Below are positions 42,919 to 55,248 of a DNA stretch of 64,000 bases, piece by piece. Origin of the DNA: Lepas anatifera. Its lineage: Eukaryota; Arthropoda; Thecostraca; Lepadidae. Where the stretch lies: the NCBI GenBank assembly GCA_034440635.1, contig JAOTON010000385.1:4245001-4309000 (forward strand). The letters run 5' to 3'. The translations under genes were made by a program, and so were the position numbers. The notes beneath the pieces are model-generated. The model was not told the origin of the DNA. It ran no database searches and worked only from the letters and a program-made list of their open reading frames with translations. Numbering within the stretch: position 1 is the first letter of the stretch; every line of letters begins with the position of its first letter.

Positions 42919-43182
42919 CATAGGCGGATCCAGGATTGCCGATCGGGGGGGCACCTTCCCGGGGGGCGCCATCCGGACCGGGGGCGCCATCCGGTCCAGG
43001 GGGCGCCACTTATGACCGGCAAAAGCTATCAGGTGGGCGCCAAATCCTATCGGTGGGCGCCGACTTTCGCATCCTGGGGGGGTGGGAAGCGACATTTCAG
43101 GGGGCACCATCGACCTTTCAGGGGGCGCCGAGGGTCGATCGGGGGGCACGTGCCCCCCCTTGCCCCCCTGGATCCGCCTATG
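42919..43182. mobile_element. hAT-like MITE with exact ends, target duplication and empty site
   Basis: The ends are perfect inverted repeats, CATAGGCGGATCCAGG and CCTGGATCCGCCTATG. ACATACGC lies on both sides (42911-42918 and 43183-43190). In the inverted paralogue the site is single and unoccupied (GCGTATGT at 63357-63364). The interior has CpG-rich GGGGGCGCCATCC modules and no coding capacity. Confidence 0.93.
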
Positions 43183-43917
43183 ACATACGCAGATCCAGGG
43201 GGCAAAGGGAAAGGTGTCCCTCCCTCTCGAGCGACCCTTGGTTCCCCCTGGAATAGTCACGGCACCCCTCGAACGTCGATGCGCCCCCCCTGAAACGTCG
43301 CTTCCCACCCCCTCAGGATGCAAAAATTAGCACCTGCTGATAGAATTTTGCGCCCACGTAATAGCTTTCCCGGTCAAAAGTGGCGCTGAAAAAGAAGATC
43401 GGAAGTCCAGATAGCTCCGCCCTCGGAAGCTGCCCACCCCCCCCTCCCCCTCCCCCGACGATCGGCAATTCTGGATCCGCCTGTGGCATACGCTACGCAG
43501 GCGGATGGAGGGATCTAGTCCCCCTGGAAAATATCAGATTCGTTATAATAACTACAGAGCCGGGGGCTGCTACGAGGCAGGAGCGAGAAAAGCGAGAAAG
43601 GTCCCCAATAAAGTCCTGAATTCGCCATCGCCCTGCGACCAACATTTGGGCGGCGCTTGGGTTCCCCATTCAACTTCCAGAACACCCATCAGACCTCGCG
43701 TGGGAACAATGTCGGTTCATTTGCAGTGTTTTGGCTCAGTCCAAAGGAGTCCTCGCCCTATCACCATTGCCCCTGGGTTTGTCTTTGAACTGAGAAATTC
43801 CAATGACGTTGAAAAAATAGATCCTGATAATACCGTCTTCGATACCAGTAACCCGGGATCCTGGGAAAAATCCCAAGGGTATGAACAAATCCCAATACAA
43901 ATGAATTTCTACTAGCA

Positions 43918-44140
43918 CACATGCGTATGTTGCTCTACAGAGCAGAAATGTATCTTTGTGCGATATGCCCTTCTAAATATGTAAAAAAATATTTATTATC
44001 ATACTTAAGAGCTTAAATCTTTTCATGAATACAAAATTGGTGCTCCAGAAATGCAACTACCTAGTACCTACTGTTTACCTTTAGGATGGTAAACAGTAGG
44101 AACTAAATTCCCTTTATTCCTCGTGTGAAAACGGCTATTA
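43918..44140. repeat. AGCCGTTTTCACACGAG repeat end with internal hairpin
   Basis: The stretch ends in the complement of TAATAGCCGTTTTCACACGA and contains the hairpin CCTACTGTTTACC...GGTAAACAGTAGG. It recurs at 33620 and 62415. Confidence 0.65.
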
Positions 44141-44356
44141 ATTCAACTGCAATGATGGCCGTCAGATCACTCATTACTTAAGCCAAATAGTTTGTGCCAG
44201 TATATTTAATATTAACTTAGCATTGGACATTCGCCATGACTAAATTTGCGATCATTGACACAGCACCCATAAAAGAAAGTCTACTTGCACAGAACGACAC
44301 TGTGTTGTAACAAAAATTAATAATGATACCTACAATAATTATAATTATTATATGTA

Positions 44357-45929
44357 ATTATACTAATTTCCACAACATATTTCACCTGTTACAGCTCTAA
44401 TTCAGTTACTTCAATATTCATAGCATGTAGTCATGAATGCATGGTGTGACGAGCCACCCCCTGCTGCCATGGCCCAGAGCTGGCCCGAGACGTCGACCGC
44501 GCCGCCTTTTGATGACTTTGCATCCGGGTCACGGCACCAGTTTGTCGTGAAAATGTTTCACTCGGCTGTGATTAAGTTTTAGTGGTAAGACCTCGTCGCG
44601 CCATTATATGATGAAAAGATGTTGGCTCCTCTTTCTTCTGTATTGCCTCACGTTGTGTAAAGGCAAGTTATAGCAGCGATGAATATAAGTCCAAGAGGTA
44701 TTCAAGCAGTCGGTCTTCACTCAGGATGGCAGCCCAATTAATGTACGTAGAGGTGTCGAACAAAAATACGCGTCGCTACAGATCACTCACTCTCTGTCAA
44801 GCTATCTTCTACCAGCGTGATTAACGGTGACCTAACCTAATCGTGACCTGGCGTGGTCTGATGCTGTTTGACGCGATGCCGACCGTCGCCGGCGCCTGAC
44901 TGCAGAGGTTCGCTGGTGAAGACGGTTCTAAGCGCACTCCTCCCGAGACAACAGCGGGTAGCCAGTTACATATGTCCATCTCGCCGGAACAACAGGGCAG
45001 TGGACGCCCATCACACACGCCAGTGAAATCACTGGATTTGTGAAAAATTATAGACGTCACAGCAACGTCAGAAACTGATGAAAGCTTTTATCAGGACGTT
45101 CTGACGAATCCAGCGTACCTGGCGTAGTCTATGTGTTTGACGCATGGACCGTCGCCGGCGCCTCTGCAGAGGTGCTGGTCGGATGAAAGCTTTTATCAGT
45201 TTCTGACGTTGCTGTGACGTCTATATTTTTCACAAATCCAGTGATTTCATTGGCGTGTGTGATGGGCGTCCACTGCCCTGTTGTTCCGGCGAGATGGACA
45301 TATGTAACTGGCTACCCGCTGTTGTCTCGGGAGGAGTGCGTTTAGAACCGTCTTCACCAGCGGACCTCTGCAGTCAGGCGCCGGCGACGGTCGGCATCGC
45401 GTCAAACAGCATCAGACCACGCCAGGTCACGATTAGGTTAGGTCACCGTTAATCACGCTTGTAGAAGATAGCTTGACAGAGAGTGAGTGATCTGTAGCGA
45501 CGCGTTTTTTTATTTTTGTTCGACACCTCTACGTATATTAATTGGCGCTGCCATCCCGAGTGAAAACCGACTGCTTGAATACCTCTTAGACTTATATTCA
45601 TCGCTGCTATAACTTGCCTTTACACAACGCGAGACAATACAGAAGAAATAGGAACCAACATCTTTTCATCATATAATGGCGCGACGAAGTCTTACCACTA
45701 AAACTTAATCACAGCCGAGTGAAATATTTTCACGACAAATTGGTGCCGTGACCCGAATGCAAAATGTCATCAAAAGGCGGCGCGGTCGACGTCTCGGGCC
45801 AGCTCTGGGCCGTGGCAGCAGGGGTGGCTCGTCACACCATGCATTCATGACTGCATGTTATGAATATTGAAGTAACTGAGTTAGAGCTGTAACAGGTGAA
45901 ATATGTTGTGGAAATTAGTATAATTAGGT
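44357..45929. mobile_element. inverted pair of LTR-retroelement ends
   Basis: Arms 44357-45094 and 45181-45929 are reverse complements of about 740 bp. On the outward-reading strand, each arm runs through an LTR-like region ending in an ACGACAAA tract, followed by TGGTGCCGTGACCCGG. That looks like a tRNA primer-binding site and resembles those of BEL/Pao elements, though the clade is not proven. The 86-bp centre is itself a shortened piece of the same LTR. No protein-coding part remains. Confidence 0.7.
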
Positions 45930-46329
45930 GTCATTATTAATTTTTGTTACATCACATCGCAAGGTCCTTAAATGAGATTTTAGTTTTAATCATCCAAAAT
46001 CTTCGTTTCACCGATTACACATTAATACGGTTCACTGGTCATTCGGATACTTGCTCGAACATACACACGTCACATATATCACTTTCCATCATACACTAGG
46101 TCGATGAACGTGTCTCTGGAATCACTATTTTCACTGATTTCCATGATCGGTGCTTGAACCGAAGGTGATGCTTTTGGAGAGGATCGAAAGGGTTCCAGAC
46201 GTTTCCGCCGGAGGTTACAGTTTCGTAACCTGGTTGAGAGAGTGGTTAGTACGAGAATGAATATTAGTATTTGTTGAATCATCATTCTTGAATATGAGTT
46301 TCTATACTGAAAATCAACTTAAACTAACA

Positions 46330-46554
46330 TCTTTATACGACAAATTGGTGCCGTGACCCGGATGCAAAGTCATCAAAACGCGGCGCGGTCGACGTCTCGG
46401 GCCAGCTCTGGGTCGTGGCAGCAGGGGTGGCTCGTCACACCATGCATTCATGACTACATGCTATGAATATTGAAGTAACTGAGTTAGAACTGTAACAGGT
46501 GAAATATGTTGTGGAAATTAGTGTAATTAGGTGTCATTATTAATTTTTGTTACA
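46330..46554 (+). mobile_element. third copy of the LTR/primer-site end
   Basis: From CGACAAATTGGTGCCGTGAC through CACCATGCATTCATGACTAC to TTTTTGTTACAT, this repeats the outer part of the right arm at about 45730-45955. It has the same primer-site-like motif but lacks the upstream LTR body. Confidence 0.7.
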
Positions 46555-47859
46555 TGTGCGGTTCAAACATAGGTATACGAAACCCGGACCTCTCTACCTT
46601 TGTTTGTAGAGATTTCATGAACAGTGATGGATGTCTTATTTACCGCTGGTATTCTATGAAAATCTTTATTCATTTTTCTATAATCGCATTGGCGAACATA
46701 CTTTGGAGCTGTCTGGCAGCATTGGCTATGCTTGATTGTGGAATGTGCAAGAACTTAATCGTGCTGAAAAATGTATGCGTAAGAAAAGCATGCGTGCTTT
46801 TGGCATCACGTATTTGACCTTTCACTGGGCTTTTTAAACCATCGTGATATGTTGTCGGTTTGGCCGTGCTCTCGATATAGTCGCAGGCGCCCTTGCTGTG
46901 AGACGTAGTGAAAACGCTTCATTTGCATAATTGAATTTTTCTTCGATATAAATTTTGCACTGGAATTAAACCTTTGCATTGCTTTAAAATCGTGTGCATG
47001 GCGGTACAATTTGATGAAGTTAATAGTTTTGCATTGTGCAGCATAACTCTCTGTCAGGAGATGTACATGCATACATTCTTCAGTCATTTCTCTCGCTTTC
47101 ATTCTCCAGGCATAAGTTCTGAAAAAAACACCCGAGCCATCGTAGTGCTGTGTTTGAAGCCATCTGATACCACACAGGCTCCGTGGCCTAAATGTTGGTC
47201 ATCTCTGCTGTTCAGTAAACCATGTAGAATGAATAGTGCACTGGGAGCGACGGCGCTACATAGCCCTTTTTAATCTCTACCGACAATGTTACATACAATC
47301 GTTTGGTCGGGTCACCTTTGAGGTCGCTCGAGGCCAAAGTATTTCTCACAGGAACATAGTCGAAACCTAAATGTTGTGGCATAATTGCTGACAGAGCAGA
47401 GCCGTACAAACATTTTCAGCACCATTGAAATACTCTTGTCGAGCCCGATCGGATTATATATATCATAATCTTGTCTGGTCAAATTTCAAAATTAACCTGC
47501 TCTGACCTAGAGCCAGGCTTAGGTCTGTATGGTAAACAATAATATTAATCAAACCGCAATGGAAAGTCAGACACGGCAACGTAAAAACAAAACCTCCATT
47601 GCAATTCTCGACAAATCTCAATTCTCGCAAGTTATCCAAAATTTACCACTTGCCCCATGCATTTCTAATAAGAAAGATCGTGCCCCGGACCTTGTCCAAG
47701 GTTATCGATTTGGAAATCCTGCTACGAACAATTATCTTGCTCGGTGACCTTACTATGTGATGTGAATCTAAGTGCGATAGGTTAAATTTGATGTTACTGA
47801 TGTACCTCCAAAGTTTTTCGAGGTTAGGTCTCTTAACCTGGGTTGGCAGTCTGCCCTGA
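46555..47859. other. intron 2, no gene seen
   Basis: Short frames at 46554-46817 and 46974-47273 contain hydrophobic segments, but no recognisable domain and no splice context. A few AGGTCA/TGACCT-like hexamers occur from 47300 on. Confidence 0.4.
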
Positions 47860-48555
47860 TATGACCCCGACCTAACATTTTGCCAGAAGCTGCAAAAATG
47901 TCGAGTTAGACGTAGACGAAAAACGGTGGCGCTGGGCGATGATGTTTTTTTACTACCTGTTGAAACCTGAGGAGGCCGGTTGCCCGCCCCCTCGTGTGGG
48001 CGCGTGTTAATTCTCATAAACTCTGACTCTTGCACGATGAAAATTTCGTAAAGGCAATGCAATATCATTGCAAGCAACCGATTCCAAAAGCAATCGTTTT
48101 GTTTGTGGTGTTAAACATAAGGCTGTACTACTGCAGTGGTCAAAAACAGCCTGCATACCTACCCTAGGTGCTGAAAATTTGGAGCTTATAGCAAGAACAT
48201 ATTTTTTAAATTATTTTATCGAAAGATAATTTATGAAAATAATTTTTTCAAGTGTGTCAAAGGTCAATTTCAACTGACAACAGGTCAAGCTAGGTCGCAA
48301 AAGAAAAGATCAAACAAATTGAAGGTCAAATTTTTTAAATTCAAAAATATTCTTTTTTAAGATAATGTGTGGTTCAAGACGAGTTCAATGATATACAAAA
48401 CGTGTTAATAACGCAATGAATTTTTGAGTTATGAAGCATCAAAGATGGGTCTACAAGGTGACCTCCCGAAAATGCCTCGGGCTATAACTCGGTCACCGTT
48501 GGTAGGAGGGGGACTAAGATTCTCACAGGCGTGTTTCTGGCCCAAAACTACCCCG
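47860..48555 (-). repeat. inverted copy of 29985-31735 with empty TTAA site
   Basis: The reverse complement runs through the same landmarks as the 30-kb copy but without the 1028-bp element. The corresponding junction near 48325 reads CAAATTGAAGGTC, uninterrupted. Confidence 0.8.
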
Positions 48556-51500
48556 TAGACAAAGTTTCAGTCCGAAAAACCCGACGGGGGCGGGTACCCG
48601 CCCCTACCCCTACCAATGCCCGTGTAAATAGGACCACCTCCCAAAAAGCTTACGAGATTGAGAGTGAGGGAATAGGATTCTCAATCAGCAAAAATAAAAT
48701 GCGGTTGGATGCCTTATTTCGTTTTTGCCGTCTTTTGTTTTTTTCACCTTTTGTTCTGTGATTTTACTTGCATGCTGTAAAACTGTATATGTTTTATATA
48801 ACATACAGACAAACAGTAGCTTTATTTCAAAATGTATTTAAAAAGCACGATGAAAAACAAACTTCTGCGTAACGTTTAAGTAGTAACTTATTGTGAGTTG
48901 TAGCGATAGTGGAGTGGCAGGTAACGGATTCAAAATTCTTAAAAAGTAGCGCCCGTAGTGGTTCAAGTCAGCCAAGTTAGTCGAAGGACCCATAGCGATT
49001 TTATAAATTTGGAAGAGGCGCCCACCTCTAGTACTGACAAATTCAGAAAGAGCGCCTTCATTCTATTGTCACTATACTGTTAGACCTATGAAAATGGTAG
49101 GGGAAAGTGTGTGTATTGCCCCCCCCTAACTAATTGCGCCCCCTCTAATAACAGAGAAAGGTACACGTGACCGTTTTGTTCGGGCCCCTTAATCCAGTTC
49201 CCACCTCCAATCCATACATTATCCCAAAGTTTCGATGAATTCGTGCGTAAGAATGTATTTTAGTCAGCCAGCGAAGTAAATTCAGTACTTCCTTAAATCT
49301 GCACGGGTTTATGAACCCCAAAAATAAAATACGGCTGTTACATTCCGAAATCGGTTAGTTTTAATTTCAAAGCCAGAAATGTATCGCATATTCTGAAATC
49401 AACATTTTTAGATTATCTCTAGTGGTATATTTTTTGGGCAGAGATGGTCAAATGCGCCCTGTCAAAATATATGTTGAAAAATCCAATCCAAAGCCTTTCT
49501 GTATGAGTGTGATTTTATTATTGCAAGTCATAATGAATGCAAGAATACCATATTAAAATGACTTCCAGACCCTCCAGATGAAAATCTTGGAAGGCAGCCG
49601 AGCCCCATTTGCTCTTACACTAATGCTTATTTCTGCCGTGCCATTGACTGAACATGATATGAGGGAAGGGCGCAATTAAATCTAAATGCGCCCTCCCCGA
49701 GTGCACAGCTACCCTCACACTTTGGCAAATGCATGGTTTCAATTAAACCGGAATTCACTCTAAAATAGGCTATTTTCAGGTCAATAATTGTTTGTCAATA
49801 ACAAAAAATTATCAAATTTTGTAATTTAATCCACACTAGCGAGATCAAATAAGAGACATTCGTCTAGCAAGTGATTTATCTTAGGGGGGGGCGCAATTCA
49901 TCTTCCCTATTGGAAACCTGAGTGAAACACGAGGTATTTATAGTCTTCGCCAATCCTGGACCAAAATAACATTAACAAGACATTTTGAGCGCTCTGTTGG
50001 TTTTGTTTGCTTAATCAGTCACTTGCAAACCATAGGCATAGCGTTGCCAGTATGCATGAAATAGTGAAGAGAGATCCATCGAACAAAATGAAAACACCTT
50101 ACCATGACCCTGTTAGTGTCAGGTTAAGTTCTCACCTACCTCTAATCAAGCTCCAGTTCTCGGAACGTTTCATGGGCTGCTGCTCTCCGTGCTCGTGGGA
50201 CACGGCGTTTGAGTACGTGCGTCATGACTTCTCTGTTCTTCCAGAACCCTTTGAATACTTTCCCTGCATGGGCTGCGAACCTCGTATCCGACCATAATCG
50301 GGCCGCCGCTACCTTTCCGTACTCAGAGCTGTCGAGGAGCTCATCATATCGTTGACTGAATGTGAATGCAATGTGCCGCGCGCCGATCTCGAAAGGGCAG
50401 CTCGATGGCGGGAAACCATTTCTTACGATGCAGTTTTATTCCGTTTCTGCAGACGAAAACGGGCATCACAATAAGGAACAACCCCCATGCTCACTGCAAC
50501 GCCAGCTCGAGCCAAAGATAACGCAATTATCGATAAATCCGTCACACAACAACTCTAAACATTCATCACACTAATACCTCAAAGGATAACTTTCACCATT
50601 CCTGCACGACGTGAACTTCAGGGCGCTATTCCGAAACACAACCCCTTTTACAATCTAAACGTACCGATTCTTTGCGCTTCACTAGTTCGAGTCACTAGTT
50701 CGAGAGACTTTTGCATGGTTTCTCGAGTCCGAGGTTTCCCGACCCCCAAGTACCGAAAATGATGTAGAAACTAGTAAGAGCGCTGTGCATTTTGTCACTA
50801 CGTGTGTATCATGATAATGCAAAGGCTTTTTCCAAGACAAAGCCCACTTGTTTATATCCGAATGTAGCGACTGCATAATAACTCAGAAAACTTTGGTATG
50901 GGTGCAGCATTTCGGCATCCATGTGTAAAATTATTGCTGATAGAATGCATGCCGTGGTTGAGAACATGTTCAGTGATTATGTGTTAAACTCGTGAACTAA
51001 TATAAATACAGAAATGCTCATCCACCATTACTTTTTATGACCAACTGGGTGGAGAAAGGGGTCGCAAGAAAAATGACGCTAAGATATGGGGTCACGAGTG
51101 GGGAGTCAATCTACACTAACACCATAGGACGGCATCAATACATGTGCATTGACACCCTGATTTAGAGTACTTCGCAAGAAATACGCCGTAAAGCAGAGTC
51201 AGGTACCCTTGAAATGGTGGTCAGGTAAGGAGTCAGATGGGTGTCATGACTCCTTTTGATGACGGTCGTGACTCCTTTCGATGGGAATCATCTCTTCTCC
51301 CAAACCTGCAAAAACTCTTAAATACGGTGTCTGACCCTGTATTGACACCGGATTCGGGGGTAGTGACGCTGCTTGGCGGGGTTGGCCGAACTCCCCTCCA
51401 GTGGGGACTTTTTGACGGTGTCACCAAATGGCAAAAAGGTGTCATTTTTTCTATCAGTGTAGTACGCAACACGGAAGACTCGCTCCGCAGCTGTGTTGTT

Positions 51501-51590
51501 TGCGTCAGTGTTCAGCTCGTCGAAGAGCTCTCTCATCACTACCTCCGTCTCGTTTTTATGTGGGTTGGGCTCTTGAGGTGGTGGGCGATT
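48556..51590. other. intron 2, no gene seen
   Basis: A degenerate TTAA-type end (GACGGGGGCGGGTACCCGCC) sits at 48583-48602. The rest holds only chance frames, including 50007-50297 and 51237-51620, with no domain recognised. Low-complexity GCGCCCCCC/GGGGGGGCGC text recurs near 49110 and 49885. Confidence 0.4.
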
Positions 51591-52030
51591 TCTAATGACA
51601 ATGTTGCAACACTCAGCTAAAAACCTTCACGAACTTCAAACAATCATACAGTATGACCTACCAAAAATCAGTAAATGGTTAATCAGTATCCAACTAACAG
51701 TAAAAACAAAAAAATACCTCATTTGCACTAAAATAACACCCCATCTTGATATAAACATATACCTACTTAATTGGTAAAAAACTAATTCCAAAACCTGAGA
51801 CAAAGTATCTTGCTACACTAATTGACGAGAATCTGAAGTGTGACCCACAGATTAGAAGCATTGAAGTCACCATCTCTCAAAGCACTGGCCCCCTGGCCCC
51901 TCGAAGCAAAGGCCACCAAGAATACTAGGATTCCTAAAACAAAAACCATACTCTTATTCTCTGGAACTCACTAGCACTCTTCCATCTACCCTACGGAATA
52001 CATGTCTGCGGAGCTACATATCCCTCAAAA
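51591..52030 (+). pseudogene. LINE reverse-transcriptase fragment
   Basis: The frame at 51595-51777 (Leu-Gln-His-Ser-Ala-Lys-Asn-Leu...Leu-Pro-Lys-Ile-Ser-Lys-Trp-Leu) is the stretch after the RT palm in Jockey/CR1-like LINEs. There the enzyme reads on to a Asn-Gln-Leu-Thr-Val-Asn-like motif and a Lys-Tyr-Leu-Gly-like thumb. Homologous text continues in other frames to about 52030, interrupted by stops and shifts. It is a decayed 3' portion; the catalytic residues lie upstream and are missing. Confidence 0.65.
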
Positions 52031-52245
52031 CTAGCTCGACTGAAGATTCTCCTTTTGGGCCAAAAATTTCCTGATCTCAGTCAAAATGGGAGGAAACTGT
52101 GCATTCTTATAACCAGCCGCTGCAGAAGGCGATGAGAAGCCCAAATTCGAACCGTTTTTGGTCCTGACTTGGAAAGTTATTTCAGCATCAGGTGGAAGTT
52201 TGGCTGCCCCCCCCCCACTTTTTTGCCGGTGGCGACACTTATGTC
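52031..52245 (-). mobile_element. reverse relative of the nested hAT-like element at 40405
   Basis: Contains CGGTGGCGACACTTATG at its right end and AACCGTTTTTGGTCCTGA inside; both match 40405-40637 on the other strand. No target duplication found. Confidence 0.6.
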
Positions 52246-52726
52246 TAGGTATATCATTGATTCGGCAGACCGGATTGCTGCATCCAGCCCGACCTTTAAA
52301 ATATTGTGTATTATTGAAATGTATTCTGTACCTGTAAATTTATATTCTTAACCTGGTGTTACTGTTCCAACTAATGGTTCTCCATATTTTTCTGAACAAC
52401 TCGCTTCAAAGGCCACTTGCAGGAGATTTACCCTTTGAGATGAGGTAAGACACAGGGTTGTCAGACAGCCCAAGCATTTCGAAGTTTCCTTCACTTCTAT
52501 GTTGCATAGCACATTTTCCTTATTCATCTATTGTCCAAGGATTTAGAACGAAAATATTGCCAGTAAAGTCAGGAACCTATCACACGCCCGTCTTAGTAAG
52601 TCCGTCATCAAGAAGGTAGTAAAACAATATTTAATAGGCATTTGCTCAGGCTCCTACTTTATTTCGCCCTTGTTCTATTCCTCAGTGATATAAGTTATGT
52701 CTTTCAATGCCCCTGGGCACCTCATT

Positions 52727-53003
52727 CAGGGGCGTAGCCAAGGGGGGGCGTCAGGGACAGCCCCCCCTGAGGGCCCGAAGGGCCCCCAGAGGACACGGGC
52801 CGCGCGAAGCGCGGCTCGCCCGCACTATGCTCTGTGGCAAAATTTGAAATTTCATACCAGACAGGGCCCTCTTAAGCCCTCTTCAGCACTCTATTCTGTA
52901 ACAAGCAGGGCCCTTTTTACCCATCAGGACCCTTTTGGCGCTGTCGCAGGGACCATTTTCGGGGCGCCACCCCTCCCTGAGCGAAATCCTGGATATGCCC
53001 CTG
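52727..53003. mobile_element. hAT-like MITE with 8-bp target duplication
   Basis: ACCTCATT flanks both sides (52719-52726 and 53004-53011). The left end is CAGGGGCGTAGCCA, and the right end reads CAGGGGCATATCC on the other strand. It is 277 bp and homologous in reverse to 39109-39389. Confidence 0.88.
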
Positions 53004-53011
53004 ACCTCATT

Positions 53012-53942
53012 TACCTTTAAATGTTTCCCATGTCCCCTTTTCTTTCGTTTGATTGACACCGGCGGCCTCCTGTTACCGTCGGCTCACCCTCTAGTGCACT
53101 GCAGGGCCCCAAGGTCTGGTGGGGGGGGATTGAGCGTCGTGTGCAGGTTATCCTCCCGACGCGACTGTGGCTGTGTGTGCGTGTGTGCAGTGTATTTTGT
53201 ATTCCGTTGTAGTTGTTCGTAGATAAGCCCCAAAAATTATCATTAGTTGTTCGTAGACCTGTTTTCCCACTCTGCTAATGCATTTTCTCGTCCATATAAG
53301 TGTCTCACAGTCGACAAATGCCTTATTCCATCACGTACAAGAGAGAACAAATGTCCATTAGACGTCAAAAGAATACTTCTACTATCACTTATGTCATCTT
53401 GTCTTCCCGTCCCCTGCTGGCTGCGCCACAGACCCTCCCGGTGCTCACCCCACTCCTTAGTATAATCTGTCTCCCATATACACTCTTAATGTCTTTTGCT
53501 ACTTTAGACTGCTCAATCCCCTCGCTCTGGCTAACGCTTGCAACCACAATTCTTGCCTCCAGTTCCTCCGGCTGTCGCCCCTGTATGAATGCTTTTGTGA
53601 ATGACTGAAATAAACGTGTATGGCTTCGAATGCCCATCAAAATGACAGATCCATCTCGCCCCATTGAGTGACCATGTTAACCCCATGGGTAGGACAAAAT
53701 GGCCCTTTGCTACTTTTTGCGAAATTTCGCACAAAATCAACGGCAAAAATGATTGATATCTGGGTGCTGATATATAAACAAGTACGTGTACATTTACGAA
53801 ACATGTACGAAAATGATTGACATATTTTCATGCCACAAAATAGGACCCATCGAGTTCAATAAGCCATTGAAAATGTCAGTGGTCGCTAGGGTGTCGTCCA
53901 TGCTGCTCAACTCTTCCCTAATTGGTTAACCTGTCCGTACAG
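53012..53942. other. end of intron 2, no gene seen
   Basis: A minus-strand frame at 53389-53664 has no recognised domain. The stretch ends in the exon 3 acceptor CTGTCCGTACAG. Confidence 0.45.
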
Positions 53943-54131
53943 TACCTGGGGTTGCGGTACCGCTCCCACTGGATGACCCGGGTGACCACGGCAGCCTTCA
54001 TGGTCCAGAACGTGCTGTACACCTCGATCGTGCTGGTGGCGCCCTCCATCATCCTCAGCAGCGTCACCGGCATGGACAACGCCCTGTCCATGACACTCAT
54101 CGGCTGCGTGGGCACCGTCTACACCGCATTC
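53943..54131 (+). CDS. SLC5-like transporter exon 3 (TM3-TM4 region)
   Basis: The exon starts in phase 0 with Tyr-Leu-Gly-Leu-Arg-Tyr, continuing the Val-Tyr-Glu of exon 2 as in all SLC5 proteins. A first helix contains Gln-Asn-Val-Leu-Tyr-Thr-Ser. The family signature Ala-Pro-Ser-Ile-Ile-Leu follows, then a second helix ends Gly-Thr-Val-Tyr-Thr-Ala-Phe. The donor is GTGAGT, phase 0. Confidence 0.9.
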
Positions 54132-55093
54132 GTGAGTCTGCAACCGTGGTTGCATTAGATTTGCAACTGTGGGACGGTGTCACCTTTGTACCTTTTAAGT
54201 GGATCCCAGATTAGTGTTGGGAGGTTGTGCTTTGGTCAGGTCGTGACCTTGACATATAATCCTAGTTGTATGGCGTTATGAGGATCGTCCCTCGGTCTAC
54301 TACACATGTGAGCTTGTGAGACCAGGCCATTGGGGCAATCCCAAGGTATAGGTCTGGCTTTGAAATCCTATAAGTAAACAATTATGATGTCTGGCTTGTG
54401 TTTTTCTAATAGTCCAAAGGTCAATTGTTGACCTTTTTATACTTTAAGCACGCAATTACACGAGCAGAGTATTTGTGGTGATATTAGCATGTTTAGGCTA
54501 TACATGTGACCTCTCAAGGTCACCGGTGGACCTAGGGTTTACCAATATTATACCACCGACGAGTTCAGGTTCCAAGCAACATGCTGCAGCTTCCTGCGTA
54601 TCTATCTTTCTTATTTGTCAAAAGAATCGGGGCTTTAATTGACCCCCTCCCTAGGGCAAGGGTCTGGTAGGGCTATGGTTAAGTTTATAAAGAGTAAATG
54701 TGTGGAAAATTTTCAAATCGAAATAAACAGTCATCATAGGCGGATCCAGAGGGAGAGGGAGCATATGCTCACCCCTCTCTGATTGAGCCTCGGTACCCAC
54801 TGAAATTACCTCGGCCCCCCCCCCATTCCCTGCCCTAGAACGTCCTTGGCGCCCCCTGAAACATCGCTTTCCCCACCCCGAGATGCGGGTATCGCCGCTG
54901 CGGGGTAAAATTTAGTGTCCTCCTGATAGTTGCGCCACCCAAAACTGGCCGATGCCCAGATTTGGTCACTTGAACCCTCCACTCCTCCTAATAAGCTGCA
55001 TTTGGAACTGTTATTTGTCTGGCGCCCCCACAAGAGGCGCCAGACAAAGCCAACCTTGACGAAGGCTAAGTTTGAGCATGTTTGCGGATCTAG
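54132..55093. other. intron 3
   Basis: Contains a GGCGGATCCAGAGGG-type decayed hAT-like fragment at about 54735-54870, including a run of C at about 54817-54825. No other feature. It ends in the acceptor TTTGCGGATCTAG. Confidence 0.55.
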
Positions 55094-55248
55094 GGCGGAT
55101 TCCGGGCGGTGGTGTGGGCTGACGTGCTTCAGGCGGCCATCATGTTCATGGGCATCCTAGCCATCATCGTCAAAGGCTGCATCAATGCTGGAGGTCTATC
55201 AGCCATGCTGGACATCAACAGGGAGCATGGGCGCCTCACCATGTATAG
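55094..55248 (+). CDS. SLC5-like transporter exon 4 (TM5)
   Basis: Opens with Gly-Gly-Phe-Arg-Ala-Val-Val-Trp-Ala-Asp-Val-Leu-Gln. This is the strongly conserved Gly-Gly-x-x-Ala-Val-x-Trp-Thr/Ala-Asp motif of sodium/solute symporters. A hydrophobic helix and a loop with Asn-Arg-Glu-His-Gly-Arg-Leu follow. The exon ends in phase 2 at GTAAGC. Confidence 0.92.

Larger units (their letters stand above)
42272..44140 (+). repeat. large repeat, inverted copy at 62415-64000
   Basis: The segment matches the last 1.6 kb of the window in reverse, from GGGGAAGGGAAGGCACC at 42272 (paired with 64000) to TCGTGTGAAAACGGCTATTA at 44140 (paired with 62415). A frame at 43505-43915 is shared almost unchanged with the minus-strand frame at 62726-63049. 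That could mean coding constraint or simply a recent duplication. The interior is a string of GGGCGCC/CCTGAAA modules typical of decayed hAT-like elements. One extra 264-bp element is inserted here (next entry). Confidence 0.85.

Noticed and set aside
51237..51620. 127-codon frame before the LINE fragment
   Set aside because: No RT or other domain visible. The minus strand has an overlapping frame of similar quality.
53389..53664. 91-codon minus-strand frame just upstream of exon 3
   Set aside because: No known domain, and it lies within intron 2 of a well-supported gene on the other strand.
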